From: Pseudomonas putida
GTDB taxonomy: Bacteria > Pseudomonadota > Gammaproteobacteria > Pseudomonadales > Pseudomonadaceae
Direction: 5' to 3'
DNA: 64,000 bases
Assembly (NCBI RefSeq): GCF_002025705.1
Contig: NZ_CP018846.1
Span: 2,347,501 to 2,411,500 of the forward strand
In this document: piece after piece, positions 1-9,182 of the stretch
Layout of the letters: each line of letters starts with the position of its first letter
Numbering within the stretch: position 1 is the first letter of the stretch
The notes under the pieces: generated by a model
Database searches by the model: none
Seen by the model: the letters and a program-made list of their open reading frames with translations, nothing else
Told to the model about the DNA's origin: nothing
Translations under genes and position numbers: made by a program

Positions 1-327
1 CATCTCGTCGGAGGCGAACGGCTTGGTCAGGTAGTCGTCGCCACCGGCACGCAGGCCGCGCACGCGCTCGTCGACGTCGGACAGGGCGCTGATCATCAGG
101 ATCGGGGTGGCGATTTTAAGGTTGCGCAGGGTGGTGACGATCGTCAGGCCATCGACCTCGGGCAGCATGCGGTCGACAGTGATCAGGTCGTAACCGCCGG
201 CAATGGCCTTGGACAGGCCCTCGCGGCCGTTGTCGGCCCAATCCACATCCAGACCGTGGCTGGAGAGTTCGGCGACGATTTCCTGGCCGGTGACGGCGTC
301 GTCTTCGATGGTCAGTACGCGTGGCAT
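1..327 (-). CDS. Response regulator, receiver domain (3' part cut by window edge)
   Basis: The first 109 residues of a two-component response regulator; the rest lies outside the window. The receiver domain is clear: acidic pair after TIED (D9, D10), phospho-acceptor D52 in the ITVDRMLPEVDG stretch, and K102 in the YLTKPF motif. The layout suits the OmpR/PhoB class, but the DNA-binding part is not visible, so the class is inferred. It starts with ATG at 327 and reads away from ilvE's 3' end; the ilvE terminator sits between them. Its partner kinase is not in the window. Confidence 0.85.
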   Translation of the reverse strand, partial: MPRVLTIEDDAVTGQEIVAELSSHGLDVDWADNGREGLSKAIAGGYDLITVDRMLPEVDGLTIVTTLRNLKIATPILMISALSDVDERVRGLRAGGDDYLTKPFASDEM

Positions 328-412
328 GCTCGTTCCTGGGCGTCTATTTGGAGACTTGATTGTGCCAAAGAATAGCCAAACGGCGATTTAAGAAAAATTC
401 ATCTACGCAGGG

Positions 413-451
413 TAAAACAAAACGGGGCATGCCAGTGTCTGACATGCCCCG
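413..451 (-). terminator. Rho-independent terminator of ilvE
   Basis: A perfect 9-bp stem (423-431 with 443-451, arm CGGGGCATG) is followed on the minus strand by a T-rich run (413-422). It lies 23 bases after the ilvE stop codon, the expected place and orientation to end the ilvE transcript. Confidence 0.85.
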
Positions 452-473
452 TCCATCAGCGTAGCGCAGCGGC

Positions 474-1493
474 TCAGGCGACCTTGACGATCCAGCCAGC
501 CGGTGCTTCGACGTCGCCGCTCTGGATACCGGTCAGCTCGTTGTAGAGCTTCTGGGTAACCGGGCCGACTTTTTCCAGGTCGTGGAACACGTGCAGCTTG
601 CCGTTGTACTCGATGCCACCGATCGGGGTGATCACCGCGGCGGTGCCGCAAGCGCCGGCTTCGATGAAGCGGTCGAGCTTGTTGATCTCGACATCACCTT
701 CGATCACGGTCAGGCCCAGGCGCGATTGCGCCAGTTCCATCAGCGACAGGCGGGTGATGCCCGGCAATACCGAGGCCGATTTCGGGGTGACGAACTCGTT
801 GTTGGCCGTGATGCCGAAGAAGTTGGCCGAACCGACTTCCTCGATCTTGGTGTGGGTCAGTGGATCGAGGTAGATGGCGTCGGCGAAGTTGGCCTTCTTG
901 GCTTCAGCGCCTGGTTGCAGGCTGGCAGCGTAGTTGCCACCGACCTTGGCTGCGCCTGTGCCCTGAGGGGCGGCACGGTCGAAGCTGGAGATCTGGAAGT
1001 TGTGCGGCTTCATGCCGCCCTTGAAGTACGAGCCAACCGGGATGGCGAAGACCGAGAAGATGAACTCGGGGGCGGTGCGCACGCCGATGTTGTCGCCGGT
1101 GCCAATGACGAACGGGCGCAGGTACAGGGCGCCTTTGCCGTGTGGCGGGACGAACTTCTCGTTGGCCTTGACCACTTGCTTGCACGCTTCGATGAAGACA
1201 TCGGTCGGCACCTGCGGCATCAGCAGGCGGGCACAGCTACGGGCCATGCGCGCGGCGTTCTGGTCAGGGCGGAACAGGTTGATCGAGCCATCCTTGCAAC
1301 GGTAGGCCTTGAGGCCTTCGAAGCACTGCTGGCCATAGTGCAGGGCGGTGGAGCCTTCACTGATGTGCAGCACGTTGTCTTCGGTCAGGGTGCCTTTGTC
1401 CCACTCACCATTGCGCCATACGGACAGGTAGCGCTTGTCGGTCTTGATGTAGTCGAAACCCAGCTTGTCCCAGTTAATGCTTTCGTTACTCAT
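474..1493 (-). CDS. ilvE: Branched-chain amino acid aminotransferase
   Basis: A 339-residue PLP enzyme that transfers amino groups between glutamate and the keto acids of leucine, isoleucine and valine. It is the last biosynthetic and first catabolic step for these amino acids and acts in the cytosol. The family signature is present: the FEGLKAYR region near residues 58-65, YLRPF near 124-128, and the PLP lysine K183 in KVGGNY. The length fits the longer branched-chain transaminase type, not the roughly 310-residue E. coli type. The ATG at 1493 is preceded by GAGGGTGTC. It appears monocistronic, with a strong terminator downstream. Confidence 0.95.
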   Translation of the reverse strand: MSNESINWDKLGFDYIKTDKRYLSVWRNGEWDKGTLTEDNVLHISEGSTALHYGQQCFEGLKAYRCKDGSINLFRPDQNAARMARSCARLLMPQVPTDVFIEACKQVVKANEKFVPPHGKGALYLRPFVIGTGDNIGVRTAPEFIFSVFAIPVGSYFKGGMKPHNFQISSFDRAAPQGTGAAKVGGNYAASLQPGAEAKKANFADAIYLDPLTHTKIEEVGSANFFGITANNEFVTPKSASVLPGITRLSLMELAQSRLGLTVIEGDVEINKLDRFIEAGACGTAAVITPIGGIEYNGKLHVFHDLEKVGPVTQKLYNELTGIQSGDVEAPAGWIVKVA

Positions 1494-1630
1494 GACACCC
1501 TCGATTGTCTTGCAAGTGCCCGATCGCTCAGGCTGCTGTTATATGCGCACCTCGCCACGATAATACATCCGTCGCGGATCGGGAACGGCCAGTGACGAAT
1601 TGGCCATTAACTGGAAGATCTCGATTGTCT

Positions 1631-1734
1631 GGCCCGGCCTATTCGCGGGCGAGCCCGCTCCCACAGGTACTGTGCAAGTCTTGAAGCCTGTTGATGACCT
1701 GTGGGAGCAGGCTTGACCGCGAAGAGGCCGGCCC
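1631..1734. repeat. Paired inverted REP elements
   Basis: Two facing copies of the P. putida-type REP (arms about 1631-1669 and 1697-1734) form a long imperfect palindrome between ilvE and the next gene. Each contains the CGCGGGC...GCCCGCTCCCACAGG core. It sits in the region upstream of ilvE and downstream of the 1759-2118 gene. No coding sequence is seen in 1494-1758. Confidence 0.8.
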
Positions 1735-1758
1735 AGGCAACACAAGGCTCATCCAGCT

Positions 1759-2118
1759 TCAGCGTTGCTGCAGGCGCCTGTTCCAGTCCCCGGCATGGCT
1801 GCGGCTGCAGGCCTCTTCACTGTCGAAGCGCACATGCCAAACCACGTGATCCAGTGTCACGCCCGCTTCATCGAGCGCCTTGGCTGTCAGCGCCAGCATT
1901 CGCCCCTTGGCCGCACCCGCCAGCGCGACGGTTTTATCGGCTTCGCGCTCGAACACCCAGGTAATACGAAGGCTGGCCGGAAAATCTTCCGGGTCCAGCC
2001 GATGGGTCAGCCAGCTGAACCCGACGATCTCGGCCTTTGCGGTTTCGCAGGCCTCGGTCAGGCAGGCGACCAATTCGCGCTCCAGGCGCGCCAGGTCGCG
2101 TTTGCTCATGGCTTTCAC
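1759..2118 (-). CDS. Conserved hypothetical protein
   Basis: A 119-residue soluble, mostly helical and charged protein whose family I do not recognise. It has no signal peptide or membrane segment. The middle reads as alternating beta and helix with the segments RITWVFER and VVWHVRFD. Its start codon overlaps the stop of the upstream glyoxalase-like gene (2115-2118), so the two are almost certainly co-transcribed and translationally coupled. Another in-frame Met four residues in (MSKRDL) could be the true start. REP elements follow its 3' end. Confidence 0.7.
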   Translation of the reverse strand: MKAMSKRDLARLERELVACLTEACETAKAEIVGFSWLTHRLDPEDFPASLRITWVFEREADKTVALAGAAKGRMLALTAKALDEAGVTLDHVVWHVRFDSEEACSRSHAGDWNRRLQQR

Positions 2119-2492
2119 TGGGCAGCCTCGTCTTCAATTTGCTGGCAGAAGCGCAACAGGTTGCCGAACGGGTCGCGAATCTGCATCTGCAAGCCCCAGT
2201 CGACCCGTTCTGCGTGGGGGCGGGCATAGCCGTACTGCTTGTCCAGCAGTTCGCGCTCCAGCGCCAGCAGGTCTTCGGTGCGGGCGAATACGGTGGAGCC
2301 GGGGCACGCGTCGCCGTGATGTTCGCTCAGGTGCAGGATCAGGCCGTCGCGGTGAATCTGCGCATAAAGCGGCAGGTCCGGGCTGAAGCGGTGCTCCCAG
2401 TCGAGCTGAAAGCCCATGAAATCGAGGTAGAACTCCTTGGCCTTGTCGACCGAGAAGATCCGCAGGACCGGGATGGCGGGGGCGAGTGGCAT
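2115..2492 (-). CDS. Glyoxalase/bleomycin-resistance family protein (VOC superfamily)
   Basis: A 125-residue single-domain vicinal-oxygen-chelate protein. The opening PAIPVLRIFSVDKAKEFY is the usual first beta strand and helix. The middle RDGLILHLSEHHGD and the closing MQIRDPFGNLLRF are typical of bleomycin-resistance and lactoylglutathione-lyase relatives. These proteins bind a metal and act on or sequester small molecules; the substrate cannot be read from sequence. It is the first gene of a two-gene unit with the hypothetical gene overlapping its stop. It is divergent from the urease operon across 2493-2764. Confidence 0.85.
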   Translation of the reverse strand: MPLAPAIPVLRIFSVDKAKEFYLDFMGFQLDWEHRFSPDLPLYAQIHRDGLILHLSEHHGDACPGSTVFARTEDLLALERELLDKQYGYARPHAERVDWGLQMQIRDPFGNLLRFCQQIEDEAAQ

Positions 2493-2640
2493 GGCGATTC
2501 CTTGGCCGATGGCAAATCAAAGACTTTAGCGCAGCACCGAAACAGGGCCAAGCGCCGCCCCCGCAATGTGCGCAGCCGGCCGGCATGCCCCATGCCAGAG
2601 CCTTCGCCGTGAAGGTTTCATCTTCATTCACCTGCGTAGT

Positions 2641-2656
2641 TGGCCCGCAACCTGCT
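2641..2656 (+). promoter_or_regulatory. Sigma-54-like promoter before the urease operon
   Basis: TGGCCCGCAACCTGCT matches the -24/-12 consensus TGGCACR-N4-TTGCW at all but two positions (C for A at the fifth base, C for T at the twelfth). The invariant GG and GC have the right 10-base spacing. It lies 108 bases before ureD. Urease in P. putida is known to be part of the nitrogen-limitation (NtrC, sigma-54) response, so the site fits. No convincing NtrC enhancer was found; a weak half-site (GCACC) occurs near 2533. Confidence 0.5.
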
Positions 2657-2764
2657 ATATCCAGCCAGCGAAATTTGATCGAGTGGTCAGCCCGTTATCA
2701 CCCAGCGGTGATGCGCATGACCCTCTAAACGGCCGCAAGGCCACGGAAATCAAGGGGCCGCAGG

Positions 2765-3598
2765 ATGTCGCTCGCGGAGCAGATCGAACCATCGGAACAG
2801 GACGCCGGCTGGAGCGCGCACCTGCAGTTGCGCTTCGTCGAGCGCAATGGCGTGACCCGCCTTGGTGCGCGCCGCCATTTCGGCCCGCTTTTGGTGCAGC
2901 GCCCGTTCTATCCGGAAGGCGCGCCGTGCCACGTTTATGTGCTGCATCCGCCGGGTGGCATTGTCGCCGGTGACCGGCTGGAGCTGGACATCCACCTCGA
3001 ACCGGGCAGCCACGCGCTGCTGACCATGCCCGGGGCCAGCAAGTTCTACCGCAGCATCGGCCCCACCGCGCGGCTGGCCCAGCGCTTTCATCTGGAGGCC
3101 GGCAGCACGCTGGAATGGCTCCCCCAGGACAGCATCTTCTTCAACGGCGCCCGCGCCAGCCTCGACAGCCGCTTCACCCTCGAACCCGGTGCCAGGCTGC
3201 TGGCCTGGGAAACCCTGTGCCTGGGCCGGCCAGTGATGAACGAGCGCTTCGAGCTGGGTGCACTGGACAGCCGCTTGTGCATCGAGTTGCCCGGCGACCC
3301 TGGCCTGCACGAGCGCCTGCGCATTGCAGGTGGGCAACTGGCCAAGGTCGGTGGCCACCCGCTGGTCGCCACCTTCTGCGCATCGCCCGCGACCCCGGCC
3401 GTGCTGGAGCAGGTGCGAGCGCTGCTCGATGAACTTGATACCCCCGCAGGCGCGACCTTGCTCGGCCCGCTGCTGGTGGTCCGCCTGCTTGATCACGACA
3501 ACCAACACCTGCAACACACCCTGCAGCGCCTCTGGCATGTACTGCGCCCGGCCGTTCTCGGCCTGGCCGCGTGCCCGCCGCGCATCTGGGCCACTTGA
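2765..3598 (+). CDS. ureD: Urease accessory protein UreD
   Basis: A 277-residue accessory protein. UreD binds the apo-urease and serves as scaffold for UreF and UreG during nickel insertion. Recognisable parts are LRFVERNGVTRL near the start, LHPPGGIVAGD near 59-69, TMPGASKFYRS, and the ETLCLGRP segment. It is the first gene of a compact eight-gene operon on the plus strand and starts at ATG 2765. The gap to ureA is 9 bases. A sigma-54-like element lies upstream. Confidence 0.95.
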   Translation: MSLAEQIEPSEQDAGWSAHLQLRFVERNGVTRLGARRHFGPLLVQRPFYPEGAPCHVYVLHPPGGIVAGDRLELDIHLEPGSHALLTMPGASKFYRSIGPTARLAQRFHLEAGSTLEWLPQDSIFFNGARASLDSRFTLEPGARLLAWETLCLGRPVMNERFELGALDSRLCIELPGDPGLHERLRIAGGQLAKVGGHPLVATFCASPATPAVLEQVRALLDELDTPAGATLLGPLLVVRLLDHDNQHLQHTLQRLWHVLRPAVLGLAACPPRIWAT

Positions 3599-3607
3599 GA
3601 GAGCGCC

Positions 3608-3910
3608 ATGGAGCTGACCCCGAGAGAGAAAGACAAACTGCTGCTGTTCACTGCCGCGCTGCTGGCCGAACGGCGCCTGGCCCGTGGCCTGAAGCTCAAC
3701 TACCCGGAGGCCGTGGCGCTGATCAGCGCCGCGGTGCTCGAAGGCGCCCGTGATGGCCGCACGGTGGCCGAGCTGATGAGCCTGGGCCGCGAAGTGATCG
3801 GCCGTGAGCAGGTCATGGAGGGCGTTGCCGAAATGCTGCATGACGTGCAGGTCGAGGCGACCTTCCCCGACGGCACCAAGCTGGTGACCGTGCACGACCC
3901 CATCGTCTGA
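3608..3910 (+). CDS. ureA: Urease gamma subunit
   Basis: A 100-residue structural subunit of urease, which hydrolyses urea to ammonia and carbamate. It begins [14 protein letters not shown] and ends with [14 protein letters not shown], the standard gamma-subunit ends. The length is exactly the family norm. GAGAG precedes the ATG. Twenty bases separate it from ureB, as expected for genes whose products assemble 1:1:1 with UreB and UreC. Confidence 0.97.
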   Translation: MELTPREKDKLLLFTAALLAERRLARGLKLNYPEAVALISAAVLEGARDGRTVAELMSLGREVIGREQVMEGVAEMLHDVQVEATFPDGTKLVTVHDPIV

Positions 3911-3929
3911 CCTGGAGCAGGAGCCCAGC

Positions 3930-4247
3930 ATGATCCCAGGTGAAATTCAGGTCGCCGCTGGCGACATCGAACTCAACGTCGGCCGTGACACGGTCAGCGT
4001 CAGCGTGGCCAACCACGGCGACCGGCCGGTGCAGGTCGGTTCGCACTACCACTTCTACGAAGTCAACGATGCGCTGGTGTTCGAGCGCGCAACGACCCGT
4101 GGTTTTCGCCTCGATATCCCGGCCGGTACCGCCGTGCGCTTCGAGCCGGGCCAGTCGCGCACCGTGCAACTGGTGGCCTACGCCGGCAAGCGCGAAGTGT
4201 ATGGCTTCCAGGGCAAGGTGAATGGCGCACTGGAGGGCATGGCATGA
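3930..4247 (+). CDS. ureB: Urease beta subunit
   Basis: A 105-residue structural subunit. MIPGEI at the start and [11 protein letters not shown] near residues 36-46 are diagnostic of the urease beta chain. It has a strong ribosome site (GGAGCAGGAG) and its stop overlaps the ureC start (ATGA at 4244-4247), so translation of ureB and ureC is coupled. It forms the (abc)3 holoenzyme with UreA and UreC. Confidence 0.97.
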   Translation: MIPGEIQVAAGDIELNVGRDTVSVSVANHGDRPVQVGSHYHFYEVNDALVFERATTRGFRLDIPAGTAVRFEPGQSRTVQLVAYAGKREVYGFQGKVNGALEGMA

Positions 4248-5947
4248 GCCGTATTTCCCGTCGGGCCTACGCCGACATGTTCGGCCCCACCGTCGGCGAT
4301 CGTGTGCGCCTGGCCGACACTGCGCTGTGGGTGGAGGTCGAGAAAGACTTCACAATCTACGGTGAAGAGGTCAAGTTCGGTGGCGGCAAGGTCATCCGCG
4401 ACGGCATGGGGCAGGGCCAGATGCTCGCCGCCGAGGCCATGGACCTGGTGCTGACCAATGCCCTGATCATCGACCACTGGGGCATCGTCAAGGCCGATAT
4501 CGGCGTCAAGCATGGGCGCATCGCGGCTATCGGCAAGGCCGGCAACCCCGATGTGCAACCGGGTGTGACTGTGCCGGTCGGCCCCGGCACCGAAGTGATC
4601 GCTGCCGAAGGCAAGATCGTCACCGCAGGCGGCATTGACTCGCATATCCACTTCATCTGCCCTCAGCAGGTGGAGGAGGCGCTGACCAGCGGCGTCACCA
4701 CTTTCATCGGCGGCGGCACCGGCCCGGCCACCGGCACCAACGCCACTACCTGCACACCGGGGCCATGGTACCTGGCGCGCATGCTCCAGGCTGCCGACTG
4801 CCTGCCGATCAACATCGGCCTGCTGGGCAAGGGCAACGCCTCGCGCCCTGAAGCGCTGCGCGAGCAGATCGCCGCTGGTGCGGTGGGCCTGAAGCTGCAC
4901 GAAGACTGGGGCTCGACCCCGGCCGCCATCGACTGCTGCCTGGGCGTGGCCGAAGAGATGGACATCCAGGTGGCGATCCACACCGACACCTTGAACGAGT
5001 CGGGTTGCATCGAAGACACCCTGGCCGCCATCGGCGACCGCACCATCCATACCTTCCATACCGAAGGTGCCGGTGGCGGCCACGCGCCAGACATCATCCG
5101 TGCGGCGGGGCAGGCCAACGTGCTGCCGTCCTCGACCAACCCGACCCTGCCGTACACGGTCAACACCGTCGACGAGCACCTGGACATGCTCATGGTCTGC
5201 CACCACCTGGACCCGAGCATTGCCGAGGACGTGGCGTTCGCCGAGTCGCGCATCCGCCGCGAGACCATCGCCGCCGAAGACATCCTCCACGACATGGGCG
5301 CCTTCGCCATGACTTCGTCCGACTCCCAGGCCATGGGCCGGGTCGGTGAAGTGGTGTTGCGCACCTGGCAGGTCGCGCACCAGATGAAGCTGCGCCGCGG
5401 CCCGCTGGCGCCGGACACCGGCTACAGCGACAACTTCAGGGTCAAGCGCTACATCGCCAAGTACACCATCAACCCGGCGCTGACCCATGGCATCGCCCAT
5501 GAAGTCGGTTCTGTGGAGGTGGGCAAGCTGGCCGACCTGGTGTTGTGGGCGCCGGCTTTCTTCGCGGTCAAGCCGGCCCTGGTGATCAAGGGCGGGATGA
5601 TCGCCACTGCGCCGATGGGCGACATCAACGGCTCGATCCCGACCCCGCAGCCTGTGCACTACCGGCCGATGTTCGGCGCCATGGGCGCGGCCCGCCACGC
5701 CACGCGCATGACCTTCCTGCCCCAGGCCGCCATGGACCGTGGCCTGCACCAGGAACTGGGGCTGCAGAGCCTGATCGGCGTGGCGCACGGCTGTCGCCGG
5801 GTGCGCAAGGCCGACATGGTCCACAACACCTTGCAGCCAGTGATCGAAGTCGATTCGCAGACTTACCAGGTACGTGCCGACGGCGAGTTGCTGGTCTGCG
5901 AACCGGCTAGTGAACTGCCGCTTGCGCAGCGTTATTTCCTGTTCTGA
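4244..5947 (+). CDS. ureC: Urease alpha (catalytic) subunit
   Basis: A 567-residue amidohydrolase that carries the di-nickel centre. Visible hallmarks are [14 protein letters not shown] (first His-x-His nickel pair), GLKLHEDWG (the lysine that becomes carbamylated), [27 protein letters not shown], and the mobile-flap segment [20 protein letters not shown]. All the catalytic and nickel-binding residues I looked for are present and the length is normal, so it should be active. It is preceded by GGAGGG inside the end of ureB. Confidence 0.98.
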   Translation: MSRISRRAYADMFGPTVGDRVRLADTALWVEVEKDFTIYGEEVKFGGGKVIRDGMGQGQMLAAEAMDLVLTNALIIDHWGIVKADIGVKHGRIAAIGKAGNPDVQPGVTVPVGPGTEVIAAEGKIVTAGGIDSHIHFICPQQVEEALTSGVTTFIGGGTGPATGTNATTCTPGPWYLARMLQAADCLPINIGLLGKGNASRPEALREQIAAGAVGLKLHEDWGSTPAAIDCCLGVAEEMDIQVAIHTDTLNESGCIEDTLAAIGDRTIHTFHTEGAGGGHAPDIIRAAGQANVLPSSTNPTLPYTVNTVDEHLDMLMVCHHLDPSIAEDVAFAESRIRRETIAAEDILHDMGAFAMTSSDSQAMGRVGEVVLRTWQVAHQMKLRRGPLAPDTGYSDNFRVKRYIAKYTINPALTHGIAHEVGSVEVGKLADLVLWAPAFFAVKPALVIKGGMIATAPMGDINGSIPTPQPVHYRPMFGAMGAARHATRMTFLPQAAMDRGLHQELGLQSLIGVAHGCRRVRKADMVHNTLQPVIEVDSQTYQVRADGELLVCEPASELPLAQRYFLF

Positions 5948-5957
5948 AGGAGTGAAG

Positions 5958-6449
5958 ATGATAGTCCTGACCCGCCGGATAGAGGCATCCGATACCGTCA
6001 CCGGCAGCGTGACCCTGGACGTCGACAGCCGCATAAAAAGCCGCCTGCGCGTGACCCTCGACGACGGCCGCGAAGCCGGCCTGATGCTCGAACGTGGCCA
6101 CCTGCTGCGCGGCGGCGAGTTGCTCGCCGATGCTGCAGGAAGCCAGGTGATTCGCGTGCTGGCTGCACCTGAAACGGTGTCGACGGTGCGCTGCGACGAT
6201 GCGCATCTGCTGGCCCGTGCTGCCTATCACCTGGGCAACCGCCACGTTCCCCTGCAGATCGATCCGGGCCTTTTGCGCTACCAGCACGATCACGTGCTCG
6301 ACGACATGTTGCGCGGCCTGGGCCTGACGGTACAAGCCGAACAGGCACCGTTCGAGCCGGAAGCCGGCGCCTACCAGAGCGCACCGCACAGCCACAGTCA
6401 CAGCCATGGCAGCGACCATCCGTTCGTGCGCCTGCCTGCCTATTCCTGA
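5958..6449 (+). CDS. ureE: Urease nickel metallochaperone UreE
   Basis: A 163-residue chaperone that delivers nickel to the UreDFG-urease complex. The N-terminal peptide-binding domain (MIVLTRRIEAS) is followed by the metal-binding domain with the YHLGNRHVPLQI motif. The C-terminal tail is histidine-rich (HSHSHSHGSDH), typical of UreE. The ATG at 5958 follows GAAGGAGTGAAG. An upstream in-frame ATG at 5874 lies inside ureC and lacks a ribosome site. Confidence 0.95.
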   Translation: MIVLTRRIEASDTVTGSVTLDVDSRIKSRLRVTLDDGREAGLMLERGHLLRGGELLADAAGSQVIRVLAAPETVSTVRCDDAHLLARAAYHLGNRHVPLQIDPGLLRYQHDHVLDDMLRGLGLTVQAEQAPFEPEAGAYQSAPHSHSHSHGSDHPFVRLPAYS

Positions 6450-6472
6450 ACCTCTCTATCAAGGAGACCACA

Positions 6473-7018
6473 ATGAAAAAGATCTTCGCCCTTGCCCTGC
6501 TGATGGTCGCGCTGCCGGCCTTCGCTCACCCCGGCCACGACGGCAACCCGCTGCAAGACGGCCTGCTGCACCCGCTGACTGGCCTCGACCACCTGTTGAT
6601 GCTGCTCGGCACCGGCGTGCTCGCCGCGCTGACCCGGCGCAACTTGGCCCTGCCGCTGGCAACCCTGGCGTCGATGTTCGCCGGTGCTGTGTGCGGCCAC
6701 CTGTTCGGCGACGTGCTGGGCATGGAGACAATGATCGCTGTGTCGGTGCTGGTCGCAGCTGCCGCCGTGCTGCTGCCCAGCCGCCAACTGCTGCTGGCCC
6801 TGGCCATGCCGGTGTTCGCCCTGTTCCATGGCTGGGCCCATGGTGTCGAAGCCACGCCGAGCGCGTTCTGGATGTTCAGTGCCGGCTTTGTCACTGTCAG
6901 CGGCCTGCTGCTGGCGTGCGGCTTTGCAGTCGGCTGCTTGCTGCGCCGCCACAGCGGCCTGCAAAAAGCCTTCGGCGGCGGCATGCTGGCCGGTGCAGCG
7001 CTGGTGCTGGCCGGTTGA
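6473..7018 (+). CDS. ureJ: HupE/UreJ family membrane protein
   Basis: A 181-residue inner-membrane protein with a signal-like N-terminus (MKKIFALALLMVALPAFA) followed by the histidine motif HPGHDG. It then has about six hydrophobic segments, including LTGLDHLLMLLGTG and FHGWAHGVEA. HupE/UreJ proteins are nickel (or cobalt) permeases, so its place inside the urease operon points to nickel supply. AAGGAG precedes the ATG. Its TGA overlaps the ureF ATG at 7018. Confidence 0.9.
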   Translation: MKKIFALALLMVALPAFAHPGHDGNPLQDGLLHPLTGLDHLLMLLGTGVLAALTRRNLALPLATLASMFAGAVCGHLFGDVLGMETMIAVSVLVAAAAVLLPSRQLLLALAMPVFALFHGWAHGVEATPSAFWMFSAGFVTVSGLLLACGFAVGCLLRRHSGLQKAFGGGMLAGAALVLAG

Positions 7019-7692
7019 TGAACAGCGACCTGGCACTGCTGCGCCTGCTGCAGCTGGCCAGCCCCGGCCTGCCGGTAGGTGGCTTCACCTATTCGCAAGG
7101 GCTGGAGTGGGCCGTCGAGGCTGGCTGGGTGCGCGACACCGCCGGTTTCGGCGCCTGGCAGCGCGAGCAGATGCACGACACCCTGGCTTGCCTGGACTGG
7201 CCGGTGCTGGCGCGCCTGTACCGCGCTTGCGAGGCCAATGATGCACACGCGTTCGCCCGCTGGAGCCGCTTCTTGCTGGCCAACCGCGAAACTGCCGAGC
7301 TGCGCCTTGAAGAGCAGCAGCGCGGCTCGGCCCTGGCACGGTTGCTCGATGGCTGGCAGCTGGGCCAGGACCCGGCCTGGCGCACCAGTATTGAGCTCAG
7401 CCAGCTCGGCGGCATGGCCTGGCTCGCCGCGCACTGGCAGATCCCGCTGCGTCAACTCGCCCTCGGCCATGCTTTTGCCTGGCTCGAGGGAGCGGTAATG
7501 GCCGGGGTCAAACTGGTGCCGTTCGGCCAGCAGGCGGCGCAGACCCTGCTGCGCGACCTGGGCGCCGAACTGCCCGGCGTGCTGGAGCAGGCACTGGCAT
7601 TGGCCGATGACCAGCTCGGCGGTGGCCTGCCACTGCTGGCAATCGCTTCTTCGCGTCACGAAACCCAATACACCCGTTTGTTCCGTTCCTGA
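7018..7692 (+). CDS. ureF: Urease accessory protein UreF
   Basis: A 224-residue helical protein that bridges UreD and UreG and acts in GTPase gating during urease activation. [30 protein letters not shown] is split here by its motif: the [16 protein letters not shown] region is the UreF signature. [11 protein letters not shown] is the usual C-terminus. The start ATG (7018-7020) overlaps the ureJ stop. A longer reading of the same frame runs back into ureJ and has no support. Confidence 0.95.
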   Translation: MNSDLALLRLLQLASPGLPVGGFTYSQGLEWAVEAGWVRDTAGFGAWQREQMHDTLACLDWPVLARLYRACEANDAHAFARWSRFLLANRETAELRLEEQQRGSALARLLDGWQLGQDPAWRTSIELSQLGGMAWLAAHWQIPLRQLALGHAFAWLEGAVMAGVKLVPFGQQAAQTLLRDLGAELPGVLEQALALADDQLGGGLPLLAIASSRHETQYTRLFRS

Positions 7693-7703
7693 GGACTGCC
7701 TAC

Positions 7704-8327
7704 ATGCAAAGCTATCAGCAACCCCTGCGCGTCGGTGTCGGCGGCCCGGTCGGCTCCGGCAAGACCGCGCTGCTCGAATGCCTGTGCAAGGCCATGCGCG
7801 ATCACTACCAGATCGCCGTGGTCACCAACGACATCTATACCAAGGAAGACCAGCGCATCCTCACCGAGGCCGGTGCCCTTGAGCCTGAACGTATCGTCGG
7901 TGTCGAGACCGGTGGCTGCCCGCACACCGCCATTCGCGAAGATGCCTCGATGAACCTGGCCGCCGTCGAAGCGCTGGCACGCAAGTTCGGCAACCTCGAA
8001 GTGATCTTTGTCGAAAGCGGCGGCGACAACCTCAGCGCCACCTTCAGCCCTGAGCTGGCCGACCTGACCATCTACGTCATCGATGTGGCCGAGGGCGAGA
8101 AGATCCCGCGCAAGGGCGGCCCCGGCATCACCAAATCGGACTTCCTGGTGATCAACAAGACCGACCTGGCGCCCTACGTCGGTGCCTCGCTTGAAGTGAT
8201 GGAGCGTGACACCCAGCGCATGCGCCCGCAGCGCCCCTGGACGTTCAGCAACCTGAAGAAGGGCGAAGGCCTGCAGGCGGTGATCGACTTCATCGTCGAG
8301 CGGGGCATGCTGGGCGTCAGGGGCTGA
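7704..8327 (+). CDS. ureG: Urease accessory GTPase UreG
   Basis: A 207-residue GTPase that powers nickel insertion. The P-loop [13 protein letters not shown] lies near residues 12-24. The nickel-binding [11 protein letters not shown] (Cys-Pro-His) is near 70-80, followed by FVESGGDNL and the NKTDLAP guanine-specificity motif. The length is normal. It is the last gene of the urease operon and ends 5 bases from the convergent DUF899 gene, with no room for a separate strong terminator. Confidence 0.97.
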   Translation: MQSYQQPLRVGVGGPVGSGKTALLECLCKAMRDHYQIAVVTNDIYTKEDQRILTEAGALEPERIVGVETGGCPHTAIREDASMNLAAVEALARKFGNLEVIFVESGGDNLSATFSPELADLTIYVIDVAEGEKIPRKGGPGITKSDFLVINKTDLAPYVGASLEVMERDTQRMRPQRPWTFSNLKKGEGLQAVIDFIVERGMLGVRG

Positions 8328-8332
8328 CTCCG

Positions 8333-9061
8333 TCAGTCGTGGCAGCAGTGCGGTTTGCCGGTTTGCTCCGTGTAGCGATCATGGTGCCGCACCCAGTCCA
8401 TGGTCCCGGCTTCGTTGCGGCCCAGCGGGGCGATGTCTAGGAAGTTGTAAGTGTTGACCAGGATGTCCAGGCCGCGGGCGTAGGTGGAATAGGTGTGATA
8501 AAGCGTGCCGTCCGGGTCTTTGTAGAAGGCGCTCAAGCCTGGCAGCTCGGCCTCGTTGCCGGTGTACGGCTCATAGTTGTACTGGCGTTGGCCCTCGGTG
8601 CCGACGCTGACGCCGAAGTCTTCATTGAAGCCGCTGGCGTGCGAGGAATACCAGGGGAAGCGCCAGCCCATGCGCTGGCGGAAGGCCTGGAATTCAGGGT
8701 AGGGCGCACGTGACACGGCGACCAGCGAGACGTCGTGGTGGGCCAGATGCAGGTTGGCGCCGTCAAAATGGTCGGCAAGGAACGAGCAACCTGGGCAGCC
8801 TTCGTTCCAGCCCTCGGCAAACATGAAGTGATAGACCAGCAGTTGGCTGCGCCCGGCAAACAGGTCGGCCAGGCTCAGCTCGCCATCAGGGCCCTGGAAG
8901 CGGTAGGGCTGTTCGACCTGGACCCAGGGCAGGGCACGGCGGGCGGCCGCCAGTTCGTCGCGCTGGTGGGTGAAGGCCTTTTCGTGCAGCCACAGCTGGC
9001 GGCGAGCGGCCAGCCATTGGTCGCGTGAGGCGACCGGGTGTTTCTGATCGGGGGTGCTCAT
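8333..9061 (-). CDS. DUF899 thioredoxin-like protein
   Basis: A 242-residue protein of the DUF899 family, which has an AhpC/thioredoxin-like fold. Visible features are the FMFAEGWNEGCPGCSFLADHFDG stretch with a CPGC pair near residues 110-113, followed by ISRAPY-like and YHTYSTYARG segments. The C-terminus ends in PHCCHD, which may bind metal. The reaction is unknown; a thiol-based redox role is inferred. The start at 9061 is chosen because GGAG lies upstream; a longer frame to 9208 would read through the repeat region. It is convergent with ureG. Confidence 0.85.
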   Translation of the reverse strand: MSTPDQKHPVASRDQWLAARRQLWLHEKAFTHQRDELAAARRALPWVQVEQPYRFQGPDGELSLADLFAGRSQLLVYHFMFAEGWNEGCPGCSFLADHFDGANLHLAHHDVSLVAVSRAPYPEFQAFRQRMGWRFPWYSSHASGFNEDFGVSVGTEGQRQYNYEPYTGNEAELPGLSAFYKDPDGTLYHTYSTYARGLDILVNTYNFLDIAPLGRNEAGTMDWVRHHDRYTEQTGKPHCCHD

Positions 9062-9182
9062 GGTGCTGACTCCGCAAGGGGGTTCACACCTTGGTCGATT
9101 CGAAAGGAGGGGAATCGACAGCCGTGGCAGATGGGCGATGAGTGGTCTGGTGTGCCTGGCTGGAAATTTGTGGCGCCTGTCA

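Noticed and set aside
582..1595. 337-residue open frame on the plus strand
   Set aside because: It is antisense to ilvE, which has the PLP lysine motif and a terminator.
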